A DNA stretch of 64,000 bases from CAYYKD01 sp964471825 (lineage in GTDB: Bacteria > Spirochaetota > GWE2-31-10 > CAYYKD01): assembly GCA_964471825.1 (NCBI GenBank), contig CAYYKD010000006.1, positions 62,001-126,000 of the forward strand, in the 5' to 3' direction. This document shows positions 25,446 through 34,244 of the stretch, piece after piece (the first letter of the stretch is position 1; every line of letters starts with the position of its first letter). The notes beneath the pieces were generated by a model, which saw nothing but the letters and a program-made list of their open reading frames with translations, had not been told where the DNA came from and made no database searches. Position numbers and translations under genes: made by a program.

Positions 25446-26880
25446 GTATCTTTTTATAGTATTGATTTTTACCTCATCTCTACTCTATAGCGACGGCATA
25501 TTAGAGGCTGATACAGTAAATATCAGAAAAGTGTTTTTTTCAAAGATGGAGGCTGATTGGTATAAATATGCCGGCAAGAGACTCTATTTTGAAAAGGAAA
25601 AAACAGCATTGTATATAGACAATGATGCTTCAGGTGATTGGGAACTCCGTTTCTATAACAGTCAGAAAAACTTTGACGATATTTATGCATTTGGGAGAAT
25701 TCTTTATAATTTTAATGAGTTTAAGGAACTTCAGAGGGTTAGAGTCTATATTCATAGGAATAACAACTCATATATATTGTTTGATAAGGAAAAAAAAGGC
25801 AAGTGTGATATATATCTGTTTGGCAGACTCTATAAGATGGCAATTCCATATTACTTTGAGTTTGAGTCATTAATGTATATATCACTTAGTGCGGTACTTG
25901 ATGTCATTAAGTTTAAAGATTATTATCGAGAGGTTGTGATAAGTGAAGATGACGGCTCTTTAAAGGAAAAGTTTATACGAAATATTATTTATCCATCGAT
26001 GAATCAGAGTTTCGTTGATGATGGTGCAAGAGATCCTCTTGGAAATTATATTTATATTAATACAGGTAAACCGCAGTTAAATAATATGGGGTTAAACTGC
26101 AGCGGATTTACAAAGGAAATAATTGACACCTATATCAGATTGAAGGATAACGAATTTAAGTTTACAGATCCTGAAGTCTTGAAACGAAGACGGCTTGATG
26201 AAAGAAAGAGTGAATATTATTCTTATTATGAGAATGAGCTTGATCCATACTTCGGGCGGGATTGGGTAAAAAACATTGCGGATATTTTTAACAAAGCTTC
26301 AGGTTATGATTATATAGCTGCGGCTGAGTTAAGGGATGATCCTGTTGCACCCTATTTTGATGGGAGCGGCTATCTTATCGAGGATCTTAAAGGTGTACTT
26401 TTTCGCGATCAGAAGGTTGATCAGTCCTTTTTTTATATGGCAGTTTTTAATCGTCTAAGAAAGAAGGCACCGGGCATACCGGAGTTTTATCATATTTCAG
26501 TTCTTGTGCCGTACTTTAGTAACAATCATTTTTATATAAGGGTTTTTGAGAGCAATGAGGAGACCTCGTTTAATCAATTACTCAGTCTTCGTAGAAGTGA
26601 AAAGGCATTTATAATGAAGGTTCCAATTTTCTATTCACATCTTTTTACAGAGGTTGTACCATATATTGAAAAGATGAAGTTTGAAAAAATGGTATTGGAT
26701 CGACTACCCTCTAAGGGGGATAGGAATTTTCTGTTGAGCATATATAGGCTGGATAGTGTTAGTGGGATCTATTATATTACCCGTAAACTTGAAAGCTCGA
26801 TAAAAGATAGGGTGATAGAACTATTTGAAAAGACCGGTTATTTCAAGAAAGAATCAATCAAGTCGGATTTTGATGATTAA
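25426..26880 (+). CDS. Secreted protein with NlpC/P60-like NCSGF motif
   Basis: 484 aa with a signal peptide (about 1-22, ending LLYSDG). A mixed region (25-200) is followed by LNCSGFTKEIID near residue 224, which resembles the nucleophile motif of NlpC/P60 cysteine peptidases (xxDCSGFxxx). FYHISVLVPYF near 365 offers the His. The third residue is not obvious. It may cleave peptidoglycan peptides or amides in the periplasm, or it may be an inactive relative. It begins inside the end of the UDP-sugar pyrophosphorylase gene. I do not recognise a named family for the whole length. Confidence 0.6.
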   Translation: MKYLSARYLFIVLIFTSSLLYSDGILEADTVNIRKVFFSKMEADWYKYAGKRLYFEKEKTALYIDNDASGDWELRFYNSQKNFDDIYAFGRILYNFNEFKELQRVRVYIHRNNNSYILFDKEKKGKCDIYLFGRLYKMAIPYYFEFESLMYISLSAVLDVIKFKDYYREVVISEDDGSLKEKFIRNIIYPSMNQSFVDDGARDPLGNYIYINTGKPQLNNMGLNCSGFTKEIIDTYIRLKDNEFKFTDPEVLKRRRLDERKSEYYSYYENELDPYFGRDWVKNIADIFNKASGYDYIAAAELRDDPVAPYFDGSGYLIEDLKGVLFRDQKVDQSFFYMAVFNRLRKKAPGIPEFYHISVLVPYFSNNHFYIRVFESNEETSFNQLLSLRRSEKAFIMKVPIFYSHLFTEVVPYIEKMKFEKMVLDRLPSKGDRNFLLSIYRLDSVSGIYYITRKLESSIKDRVIELFEKTGYFKKESIKSDFDD

Positions 26881-26994
26881 TTAACCGTTTGCAAGTTTGA
26901 GATATAGGATCTAAAAGCTATTTATAAACTGGTACTTAAAAAAAATTAGTGAAAAAAAACTTAAAAAAAATTGAAATGTATTATGGAGTTTAAA

Positions 26995-28428
26995 ATGAGT
27001 ATAACTGCTGTTTCCCCGATAGACGGAAGGTATCAATCTAAGACAGTTGAATTATCAGGCTATTTTAGTGAAATGGCTCTAATAAAGTATAGAGTTTTTG
27101 TTGAGATAAAATATCTGCTTGCTCTTGTTGAAGAAAAGAAGGTAAACCTTAGAGAGCTAACAGGTGAAGAGAAAAAGACACTTCTTGGTTTATGTGAGGT
27201 GTCTGTTGAGGATGCAGAGCTTGTTAAACAGATCGAAACGAAGGGATATAACGGAATACCCGCAACAAATCATGATGTTAAGGCAGTTGAGTACTTTATT
27301 AAGGAGAAGCTAAAAGGAACAAGCCTCGAGGATCTTCTTGAGATGGTGCATTTTGCTCTTACAAGTGAGGATATCAATAATAATTCATATGCACTTATGA
27401 TTAGAGATGGTGTAAATAGGGTTTTATTTCCTAAACTGATAGAGGTCTATGATGGTATAGTGAGTCTTGCAAGGAAATACAGCGAAGTTCCAATGCTGGC
27501 TCGTACTCATGGACAGCCTGCAAGTCCAACTACAGTCGGAAAGGAGATGCTGGTATTTGCCTCCAGGCTTAAGGATGAATTTAAGCAGTTATCGTTGATT
27601 AAGTTAAAGGCAAAGATAAATGGTGCAACAGGCAACTACAATGCACACAATTGTGTCTTTAGCGATATTAATTGGCAGGATTTTTCAATGAGGTTTATAG
27701 ATTCTCTCAGTGATACTGAATTCAGGAAAAGCAAGTACTATTCCCGTAACCCACTTGATATAGAGTTAAATAGTGTAACTACGCAGATTGAACCGCATGA
27801 CAGTTATATCAGAGTATTTGATTCATTTAAGAGAATTAATATGATACTGGTGGATTTTTGCCAGGATGTTTGGAGATATATATCAGACGGCTGGTTTAAA
27901 CAAAAACCGGTTGCAGGTGAGATAGGTTCATCAGCTATGCCCCACAAGGTAAATCCAATTGACTTTGAGAATGCAGAGGGAAACCTGCTTTTATCAAATA
28001 CACTATTATCGTTCTTTGGAACTAAACTGCCGGTTTCAAGACTTCAGAGAGACTTAAGTGACAGCACAATTCAACGAAATATCGGATCTGCATTTGCCTA
28101 TTCATTGATAGCACTTCACTCGATAAATAAAGGATTGACCAAGATAGAGCCGGACGAATCCATCATAATTGAAGCCCTAAATAAAACACCGGAAGTAATG
28201 GCTGAGGCCTATCAGAATATTCTAAGGGCAGAAGGGGTAGAAAAACCATATGAATTGTTGAAAAACATTACCAGAGGTAAAAAGGTTACTGTAGAGGATT
28301 TCTATCAATTAGCTAATTCACTTGCTGTTAACTCCACCGTAAAAGAGAAGCTTCTTGCGATAAAACCGGAAAATTATACGGGAATTGCAGCAAAGATTAC
28401 TGAGACCTTTAGTGATAAGGTGTTTTAG
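26995..28428 (+). CDS. purB: Adenylosuccinate lyase
   Basis: 477 aa from the ATG at 26995. It performs two fumarate-releasing steps in purine synthesis: SAICAR to AICAR, and adenylosuccinate to AMP. TSEDINNNS, ARTHGQPASPTT and the signature GSSAMPHKVNPIDFEN are intact and match the E. coli PurB subfamily. An upstream TTG at 26971 and ATG at 26983 are in frame, but the latter overlaps the GGAG ribosome binding site. The stop codon lies inside a short tandem duplication (28408-28490). Confidence 0.93.
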   Translation: MSITAVSPIDGRYQSKTVELSGYFSEMALIKYRVFVEIKYLLALVEEKKVNLRELTGEEKKTLLGLCEVSVEDAELVKQIETKGYNGIPATNHDVKAVEYFIKEKLKGTSLEDLLEMVHFALTSEDINNNSYALMIRDGVNRVLFPKLIEVYDGIVSLARKYSEVPMLARTHGQPASPTTVGKEMLVFASRLKDEFKQLSLIKLKAKINGATGNYNAHNCVFSDINWQDFSMRFIDSLSDTEFRKSKYYSRNPLDIELNSVTTQIEPHDSYIRVFDSFKRINMILVDFCQDVWRYISDGWFKQKPVAGEIGSSAMPHKVNPIDFENAEGNLLLSNTLLSFFGTKLPVSRLQRDLSDSTIQRNIGSAFAYSLIALHSINKGLTKIEPDESIIIEALNKTPEVMAEAYQNILRAEGVEKPYELLKNITRGKKVTVEDFYQLANSLAVNSTVKEKLLAIKPENYTGIAAKITETFSDKVF

Positions 28429-28490
28429 TGATAAAGTGTTTTAAGGACAAACTCTTTTAGTGATAAAGTTTTTAATGACAAAGTTTTTTA
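28408..28490 (+). repeat. Tandem duplication spanning the purB stop codon
   Basis: TTTAGTGATAA(A/G)G recurs at 28408, 28424 and 28456 with drifted spacers, the first copy including the last codons and the second the stop. The unit looks like slipped-strand duplication of the gene's 3' end. The rest of 28491-28595 is AT-rich with no named site. Confidence 0.5.
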
Positions 28491-28595
28491 AATTTTTTAT
28501 ATACAAAATGGATAAATTTTAATATTATAAGGTTTCCAGTAAAATCTATCGGTTTTAATTCAGATTATTTATTAAAAATGTTTAAGGGGTACAGG

Positions 28596-29594
28596 ATGGG
28601 TAGTACTAATAAAAATAGAGGATTATTTTCAATCCGATTTTCAAAAGCTCTTGCTTTTTTAGCCCTTGTTGTTGGTATGGTTGGTGGTATATTTTCATTA
28701 CTTATTCTAGCTAAACCCATTCTATCAATCGTTGTTTTATTTATTTCCGTAGTTTTATTTATTAAACTCAATTTTCTTGCTAATATAATTGATCACCTTA
28801 ACAAATTGGTAAATAGCGAATCTGATGGATCTAAAACTGATGTCAATAACCCTATTGCATTTTTCAGTTCTGCTTTATCATCCTCAGATAAAAAAATAGT
28901 TAGACAGCTTGTTGCGGCAATTGTTATTGTTGTAATAGCAGGTATCGGTTTATATGTAATGAAAGACAATATAAAAACTGCAATGAATATCTCACCAAAT
29001 GGTGTTCAAGACAAGGTAAAATCAAGTACTAAGCAAGATAAACAATCAGTAACGACCAATAAAGTGAAAAATGATCAGAAGACAAATAAGAATTTATTTA
29101 CAAAATCTAAAAATAATTTATCTACTAAGAATTTGACTACAACCAATCAAGGGAAGACTGATAATAGTATATCATCATCGAATAATGTAATAGGGTCTGA
29201 TAAATCAGAAGGTTCTGTTTATGATTTTGATTCTTTAAAAAAGTTGATAACAAAGTTAAATCCGATATATAATGAGCCACATACAATAAATTTTCTTGCA
29301 GACTCTGAGGACGGCAAGTTGAGACAACTTTCAGAATACATTAAAAATTATAATAAAGTAACAGTCAAGCTTGTTGGGCATACTCATACAATTGATAATA
29401 GTTCTGATGAGCTTAAGCTCAGTGTTCTTAGAGCCAAGTTTGTGAAGGATCGATTTGATGAGTTGTTGAAAAATGATAATTATTATTTTGATATATATGG
29501 TCAGGGTGCTGATAAGATGGTAAAACCTGATGCAAATCTTGAGGAACAGTGGTTAAATCGACGGGTTGAAATGGAACTAATACTGGCAGAATAG
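28596..29594 (+). CDS. OmpA-like C-terminal domain protein with N-terminal membrane helices
   Basis: About 332 aa. Two or three hydrophobic helices lie near 15-60 and one at about 105-125. A Ser/Thr/Lys/Asn-rich linker (135-210) follows, and then an OmpA/MotB-like domain: NFLADSEDGKLRQLSEYIKN, VKLVGHTHT, ELKLSVLRAKFVKDRF, GQGADK and the closing LNRRVEMEL. This domain binds peptidoglycan when periplasmic. The helix layout suggests an inner-membrane protein reaching into the periplasm. I prefer the ATG at 28596, which follows AAGGGG; an ATG at 28578 precedes that site. The WG-repeat gene follows 12 bp later. Confidence 0.82.
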   Translation: MGSTNKNRGLFSIRFSKALAFLALVVGMVGGIFSLLILAKPILSIVVLFISVVLFIKLNFLANIIDHLNKLVNSESDGSKTDVNNPIAFFSSALSSSDKKIVRQLVAAIVIVVIAGIGLYVMKDNIKTAMNISPNGVQDKVKSSTKQDKQSVTTNKVKNDQKTNKNLFTKSKNNLSTKNLTTTNQGKTDNSISSSNNVIGSDKSEGSVYDFDSLKKLITKLNPIYNEPHTINFLADSEDGKLRQLSEYIKNYNKVTVKLVGHTHTIDNSSDELKLSVLRAKFVKDRFDELLKNDNYYFDIYGQGADKMVKPDANLEEQWLNRRVEMELILAE

Positions 29595-29606
29595 ATGGAG
29601 GAATAA

Positions 29607-31346
29607 ATGGATAGCATGTTACCAGAATCAATTATTGCAAATTACTTTGAGAACGGTATTCTTCCAAGGTGTGAGGGAAGATATAGAAAAGCACTTGAGG
29701 AATGTTATCTGAAGAATGATAACAAATATTATCTTGCAAAGGAAATCTCCGGTGAGAAGAAGGTGCTTTTGTTAAATATTCTTGGAAAATTGGGATATAT
29801 AGACTACAAATCTGATGATAGATATGATGAAACTAATGAAGACGATGCAGAATCTGATAGATATGTAGAATCATCTGATCAAAATATGGATAGTCAGAGA
29901 GTTAGCAGTGATCGAAATGAAATCAGTGAAGAGGGAAATGTAAATACAGAAACAGATAGAGTAGGTTTTTATACTGAAGCATCATGTATTGATGAGGACG
30001 ATTCAGATAAAAATATTAGTAGTTCCGGCGTTGAATTTGAAGAGTATGTGGAAGATGAAAATGACTACGGTTATCATGAAGAGGAGTCTTTTGTCTCTGA
30101 AAAAGTTGATCTGAATCATAATGCAGTAAGAACTGAAGATGAGCGAATTGAAAAAAAAGATGAGCCTGTCGTTAAGCATAATAATGAAGAGACCGGCCGT
30201 GAGAAAGATGGTGATTATTCTGATAAGGATATAGATCAGGAAGTTGTGAAGGTTGAGGAGTCTATATCAGCATTTGTAACGGAGCCGGAGGTTATGGATA
30301 AAACTGAATGCTGTAGCTGTTGCAGTTGTAGTGATGAGGAGGAAGAAGTGTATCATGAAAAAAGTGACTTTGAGAAAGATAGTTTTGGAAAAGATAGTTA
30401 TGGAAAAGATGATTATGAAAAAAATCTGTATGAAAAACAAAGGGACTTAGCAAGTAACTATGATGAACCTGTATCAGAGCCTACTGTAGAAAGAAAGGTT
30501 GCAGAGGAAATCAAGACAACAGTTAAGATAGAGGATGTTTCCAGTGAAGTTTACGAGGGTAAGCCGGTTCTCGGTAGAAATGATCGGTCGTCCAGTGTTC
30601 ATATTCACAAAACAGCAAAGGGAACTTTTTCCGTTATTTCAAAAGTAATTGCTGTTGTTACCCTTATATGTGGAGTAGCAGGAGTATTTTTTACATATAA
30701 ATATACTCAGCGGATAGACTATAGTCTGTACGCAGCTATTATTGTCTTAGCTGTTTTTGCATTTCTTTATGGGCTTGGTGATATAATTTATTTTCTTAGG
30801 GAGCTATCCGGACGGTATGTTGAGACTGTTACAACAACAAAATCAAAAAATGACTCTGTAAACCTTTATCCTACACGAATTAAGGATAAATTTGGATATA
30901 TTGATAAAACAGGCTCTATAATAATTGAACCTAAGTTTGAAAATTGTTACTATTTCTATGAAGATCTTGCGGTAGTTAAGGTAAATAACAAGGAAGGGTA
31001 CATAGATAGAACCGGTGAGATTGTAATCGAACCGCAGTTTGATACCGCAAATAATTTTTACGAGGGTGTCAGTAAGGTAAAGTTCGGGGGGAGATTTTAT
31101 TATATAAATAGAAAGGGTGAAAAGATAGTCAATTTTAACGACTATCAGTTTGTAGGGGATTTCTATGATGGAATGTGTTCGTTTAAAAAGGATGGTAAGT
31201 GGGGTTACTTTGATAATACAGGTCGAATAGTAATTCAACAGCAATATGATGATGCTTATGATTTTGTGGGTGATTTTGCAAAGGTAAAGATCGGTAAGGA
31301 TTTCGCATATATAAACAAAAATGGCAAAATTATTCAAAAGTTTTAG
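29607..31346 (+). CDS. WG-repeat membrane protein with acidic N-terminal region and Cys cluster
   Basis: 579 aa. A short head (1-60) is followed by a long acidic, low-complexity region (60-300) containing CCSCCSC near residue 234 and a repetitive [SFY]GKDSYGKD-type stretch. Two membrane helices lie at about 345-395. Four or five WG repeats then extend to the C-terminus: FGYIDKTGSIIIEPKFE, GYIDRTGEIVIEPQFD, YYINRKGEKIVNF, WGYFDNTGRIVIQQQYD, FAYINKNGKII. WG repeats form beta-rich interaction surfaces. The Cys cluster could bind metal or form disulphides. Its role is unknown. GGAGGAATAA precedes the ATG, and it is cotranscribed with the OmpA-like gene. Confidence 0.78.
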   Translation: MDSMLPESIIANYFENGILPRCEGRYRKALEECYLKNDNKYYLAKEISGEKKVLLLNILGKLGYIDYKSDDRYDETNEDDAESDRYVESSDQNMDSQRVSSDRNEISEEGNVNTETDRVGFYTEASCIDEDDSDKNISSSGVEFEEYVEDENDYGYHEEESFVSEKVDLNHNAVRTEDERIEKKDEPVVKHNNEETGREKDGDYSDKDIDQEVVKVEESISAFVTEPEVMDKTECCSCCSCSDEEEEVYHEKSDFEKDSFGKDSYGKDDYEKNLYEKQRDLASNYDEPVSEPTVERKVAEEIKTTVKIEDVSSEVYEGKPVLGRNDRSSSVHIHKTAKGTFSVISKVIAVVTLICGVAGVFFTYKYTQRIDYSLYAAIIVLAVFAFLYGLGDIIYFLRELSGRYVETVTTTKSKNDSVNLYPTRIKDKFGYIDKTGSIIIEPKFENCYYFYEDLAVVKVNNKEGYIDRTGEIVIEPQFDTANNFYEGVSKVKFGGRFYYINRKGEKIVNFNDYQFVGDFYDGMCSFKKDGKWGYFDNTGRIVIQQQYDDAYDFVGDFAKVKIGKDFAYINKNGKIIQKF

Positions 31347-31380
31347 TAATTAACCGGATACTTTAATTTTTAATACATAA

Positions 31381-31423
31381 GAGGCTCATGCAAAAAAATC
31401 TTCAGTGTTTTTGTGGGAGTCTC
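31381..31423. repeat. Short palindromic element (copy C)
   Basis: GAGGCTCATGCAAAAA at the left and TTTTTGTGGGAGTCTC at the right form an imperfect inverted repeat (12 of 16 matching) around AATCTTCAGTG. The centre matches copy F at 43991 in the opposite orientation and the left end of the 181-bp element. It lies 35 bp past the WG-repeat gene. The rest of 31347-31635 holds short AT-rich repeats and the terminator below. Confidence 0.6.
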
Positions 31424-31554
31424 TATTTTCATTAAGTGCTGTTATTTATTGCATTTTTTTCAGATGATTGAGATGATGATGATATAGAATTGATAAAAAA
31501 TTATTGATAAAAATTATTGATATAGAGAATTGATAAAAAGCATGGAAAAGTATT

Positions 31555-31597
31555 TAAAAAAAAAGGGTATAAATTTGAGTGATCATATTTATACCCT
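31555..31597 (-). terminator. Rho-independent terminator of the decarboxylase gene
   Basis: On the minus strand the 11-bp stem AGGGTATAAAT / ATTTATACCCT (plus-strand 31564-31574 with 31587-31597) has a 12-nt loop and is followed by a run of nine T (31556-31564 as A on plus). It lies about 39 bases past the stop of the decarboxylase gene. It may also terminate the plus strand weakly. Confidence 0.75.
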
Positions 31598-31600
31598 AAA

Positions 31601-31632
31601 TTTTTGTTTAATTTAGTTTTTGTTTAATTTAG
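31601..31632. repeat. Perfect 16-bp tandem duplication
   Basis: TTTTTGTTTAATTTAG is present twice head to tail (31601-31616 and 31617-31632) just past the decarboxylase stop codon. This is one of several local duplications in non-coding DNA of this window. Confidence 0.6.
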
Positions 31633-31635
31633 TTC

Positions 31636-32838
31636 CTATTTAATAGTGTATGCCTTTAATGGAGGAAATCCGTTAAAATAGATCGAGCTGTAACTCTGTG
31701 TATAGGCTCCGGTGCCAAATATATAGACCTTGTCTCCCGGTTGGATAGTGTCAGGAAGTTTGTACTTGTAGTCCTCATATAAAATATCCATACTATCACA
31801 GGTTGGTCCTGCAAGTATTACTTCCTGTGTGTTCCCTTCTCTATCGCAGTAGATCGGGTATTTAATAGATTCGTCAATTGTCTCAATCATTCCGCCAAAT
31901 TTACCAATATCAATATAGACCCATTGATTTTCTGAGTATTTGGCCTTCTTTGATATCATTATAATTTCACTTACAATAATCCCTGAGTCTGCAGCCATAG
32001 ATCTGCCCGGCTCAATCCATATTTCCGGTATTTCATCACCAAAATCATCCTCTAGAAACCTCTTGATCTCCTTTGCATAGATATCAAGACTCTGGTTGTA
32101 CTGAATGTAATTTGCAGGAAAACCCCCGCCGAGGTTGATCATTTTTAAAAAGATCCCTTCCTCTGCTGCTGCTTGAAATAGATAGGTACATTTAGAGATT
32201 GCTTCATCAAATTGTCCGATATCTCTTTGTTGCGAACCAACATGAAATGATAGCCCGTATGGCACAAGTCCAATCTCAGGAGCTTTCAATATTAATGAGT
32301 ATATTATGTCAGGATGAGCACCAAATTTCTTTGATAATGGCCAGTCTGCACCTTTTCCATCTGTCAAAATTCTAAAGAATACATTTGATCCCGGTGCACT
32401 TCTTGCTATTTTCTCCAGATCCTGTTCACTATCGGTTGCATAGTATCTTACACCTTTTTCATAGAAATATTTTATGTCAGCTTCTTTTTTAATTGTATTA
32501 CCATAGCTGATTCTAGATGGGTCAACACCAAGTTTTAGTAATTGGTCAAATTCATATCTGGTAGCAACATCAAAATTTGAACCAAGGTCTCTCAAAAGTG
32601 ATAGAACTTCATCCATTGGGTTGGCTTTTACAGCGTAAAATATCTTTGAAAATGGAAGACATCTTGTAAGCTCATCAAAATCATCCTTAATTACATCAAG
32701 ATCAACAAGCAAAAAAGGTGTCTCTTTTTCCTCTGCAAACTTTTTTACCCTTTCGAATTTTTCTTTAGGTATAAACCTGTAAAGAGGGAAGGAGTACTTT
32801 TCTCTAAGCATAAAGTCATCTCTGTTGTGTTTTGTCAT
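31636..32838 (-). CDS. Ornithine/lysine-type PLP decarboxylase (fold III)
   Basis: 400 aa. It removes CO2 from a basic amino acid, probably ornithine, giving putrescine for polyamines. Schiff-base Lys71 is in KIFYAVKANP. FHVGSQQ, INLGGGFP and IEPGRSM are PLP-binding blocks. GPTCDSMDIL carries the active-site Cys and Asp typical of eukaryote-like ODC. Motifs also fit lysine or 2,4-diaminobutyrate decarboxylases, so the substrate is not certain. It has its own terminator. A perfect hairpin (copy D) lies upstream of the ATG. Confidence 0.87.
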   Translation of the reverse strand: MTKHNRDDFMLREKYSFPLYRFIPKEKFERVKKFAEEKETPFLLVDLDVIKDDFDELTRCLPFSKIFYAVKANPMDEVLSLLRDLGSNFDVATRYEFDQLLKLGVDPSRISYGNTIKKEADIKYFYEKGVRYYATDSEQDLEKIARSAPGSNVFFRILTDGKGADWPLSKKFGAHPDIIYSLILKAPEIGLVPYGLSFHVGSQQRDIGQFDEAISKCTYLFQAAAEEGIFLKMINLGGGFPANYIQYNQSLDIYAKEIKRFLEDDFGDEIPEIWIEPGRSMAADSGIIVSEIIMISKKAKYSENQWVYIDIGKFGGMIETIDESIKYPIYCDREGNTQEVILAGPTCDSMDILYEDYKYKLPDTIQPGDKVYIFGTGAYTQSYSSIYFNGFPPLKAYTIK

Positions 32839-32859
32839 ATTACTGCCTCCTGAGTAGTC

Positions 32860-32918
32860 TAAAGGCTCTTACAAAAACACACTATTAATTTAAAACTATT
32901 TTTTTGTAAGAGCCTTTA
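32860..32918. repeat. Short palindromic element (copy D), 18-bp arms with compensatory change
   Basis: TAAAGGCTCTTACAAAAA (32860-32877) and TTTTTGTAAGAGCCTTTA (32901-32918) form a perfect 18-bp inverted repeat with a 23-nt loop. Compared with copies A and B, a G:C pair in the stem is an A:T pair here, with both arms changed. It is between the ODC gene (minus) and pta. The rest of 32919-33103 has no gene or clear site. Confidence 0.75.
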
Positions 32919-33103
32919 ATTCGTTCTTTTTTGTTTTATATTTTTTTATTTACTATATGTCAATATGATTTTTTTTATTTTTTTTTATTTTAATATTTCT
33001 TAATATTTCATCTGATAAGAGCCTAATAATATTAATAAATGATTACAAATTATAATGCAACCGCTTTATACTGTCGTTTTTCCTACTATTTAAATTTCGT
33101 TTC

Positions 33104-33132
33104 TTGACTAATTACTAAAAAAATGATATGTT
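33104..33132 (+). promoter_or_regulatory. Predicted sigma-70-type promoter for pta
   Basis: TTGACT (33104-33109), a 17-bp spacer and TATGTT (33127-33132), about 40 bp before the pta start codon. Confidence 0.5.
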
Positions 33133-33171
33133 TTTTTTAAAATTAATTACAGTTTTATTATGGAGTACAAA

Positions 33172-34179
33172 ATGTCATTTCAGGATTATCTGGTCAGTGA
33201 ATGTAAGAAGGACAAAAAAACTATAGTTTTCCCTGAGGGGAAAGATGCAAAGGTTGTAGAGGCCGCTTACAGGCTTGTAAATGAAGGGCTGACAAAAAAA
33301 TGTATAGTAATTGGTACAAAGACTGAGATAGAATCTGCAGCGATGACAGCTAAGGTAGATCTATCTAAACTTGAAGTTGTGATACCTGAAGATGACAAGG
33401 ATTATAATAGTTTTGTTGAAGAATACTTGGAACTTAGAAAACATAAAAATATTACACTTGATTTTGCCAGAGAACAGATGAAGAAGCCTCACTTCTATGC
33501 AGCGATGTGTGTTAGAAAAAAAAGAGCAGATGGAATGGTTGCAGGAATAAATTCTGAAACCAAACCATTTATCCCTGCTTTTGAGATTATTAAAACAAAG
33601 CCGGGAATTTCAAGAGTTTCCAGTCTTTTTTTTGAAGTGTTCGATGACAAAGTTTTGTATTTTTCTGATTGTGCTGTAAATATTAATCCTGATGAGGATA
33701 CATTAGCCGAGATAGCGATTACAACAGCACTCACAGTTAAGCAATTTGGGGACGAACCTCGTGTTGCTATGCTTTCATTTTCTACTCGAGATTCTGCGAA
33801 GGANNNNNNNNNNGCGAAGAATCCAATGGTAGATAAGATGAAAAATGCAACAGCAAAGGCCAAAGCTAAGGCTAAGGAGATGGGTTTAGATATCATGATT
33901 GATGGCGAGATTCAATTTGATGCCGCTTTTTTACCTTCAGTATGTCAGAAGAAAGCACCTGATTCTCCATTTGTTTCAAAGGGTGCAAACACATTCATAT
34001 TCCCTGATATTAATTCAGGAAACATATGTTATAAGGTTACTGAGAGACTAGCCGGTGCACAGGCGTTAGGTCCGATCCTTCAGGGGTTGAATGGTGCAGT
34101 AAATGATCTCTCTAGAGGGGCATCAGTAGATGATATTGTTAAGGTAGCATTGATTACAATTATTCAATCCAGGGTATAA
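33172..34179 (+). CDS. pta: Phosphate acetyltransferase (with assembly gap)
   Basis: About 335 aa from the ATG at 33172. It exchanges acetyl between CoA and phosphate; acetate kinase was not seen in the window. Blocks VFPEGKDAKVVEAA, ADGMVAGINSETKPFIPA, MLSFSTRDSAK, DIMIDGEIQFDAA and ANTFIFPDINSGNICYKVTER are typical. Ten N at 33804-33813 interrupt it between SAK and AKNPMVDKM. The short flanks GCGAAG(G)A and GCGAAGAA repeat each other, and joining them gives SAKNPMVDKM, as in the family, so no sequence may be missing. An earlier ATG at 33160 overlaps the GGAG ribosome binding site and is not the start. Confidence 0.9.
   Translation: MSFQDYLVSECKKDKKTIVFPEGKDAKVVEAAYRLVNEGLTKKCIVIGTKTEIESAAMTAKVDLSKLEVVIPEDDKDYNSFVEEYLELRKHKNITLDFAREQMKKPHFYAAMCVRKKRADGMVAGINSETKPFIPAFEIIKTKPGISRVSSLFFEVFDDKVLYFSDCAVNINPDEDTLAEIAITTALTVKQFGDEPRVAMLSFSTRDSAKXXXXAKNPMVDKMKNATAKAKAKAKEMGLDIMIDGEIQFDAAFLPSVCQKKAPDSPFVSKGANTFIFPDINSGNICYKVTERLAGAQALGPILQGLNGAVNDLSRGASVDDIVKVALITIIQSRV
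33804..33813. other. Assembly gap (10 N) inside pta
   Basis: Exactly ten N. The repeated flanking octamers suggest an unmerged overlap in scaffolding, not missing DNA. Confidence 0.9.
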
Positions 34180-34204
34180 AAAATATTTGATATTTTTGTT
34201 TTTT

Positions 34205-34231
34205 AAACCGAGAATTTTTCGGTTTTATATA
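34205..34231 (+). terminator. Weak terminator-like hairpin after pta
   Basis: AAACCGA (34205-34211) pairs with TCGGTTT (34219-34225), followed by TTATATATTTT. It lies 26 bases past the pta stop and 14 bases before the next start codon, so it may only attenuate. Confidence 0.4.
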
Positions 34232-34244
34232 TTTTAAATAAAAA

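Noticed and set aside
30843..31337. Minus-strand 164-aa frame
   Set aside because: It is the shadow of the WG repeats on the other strand.
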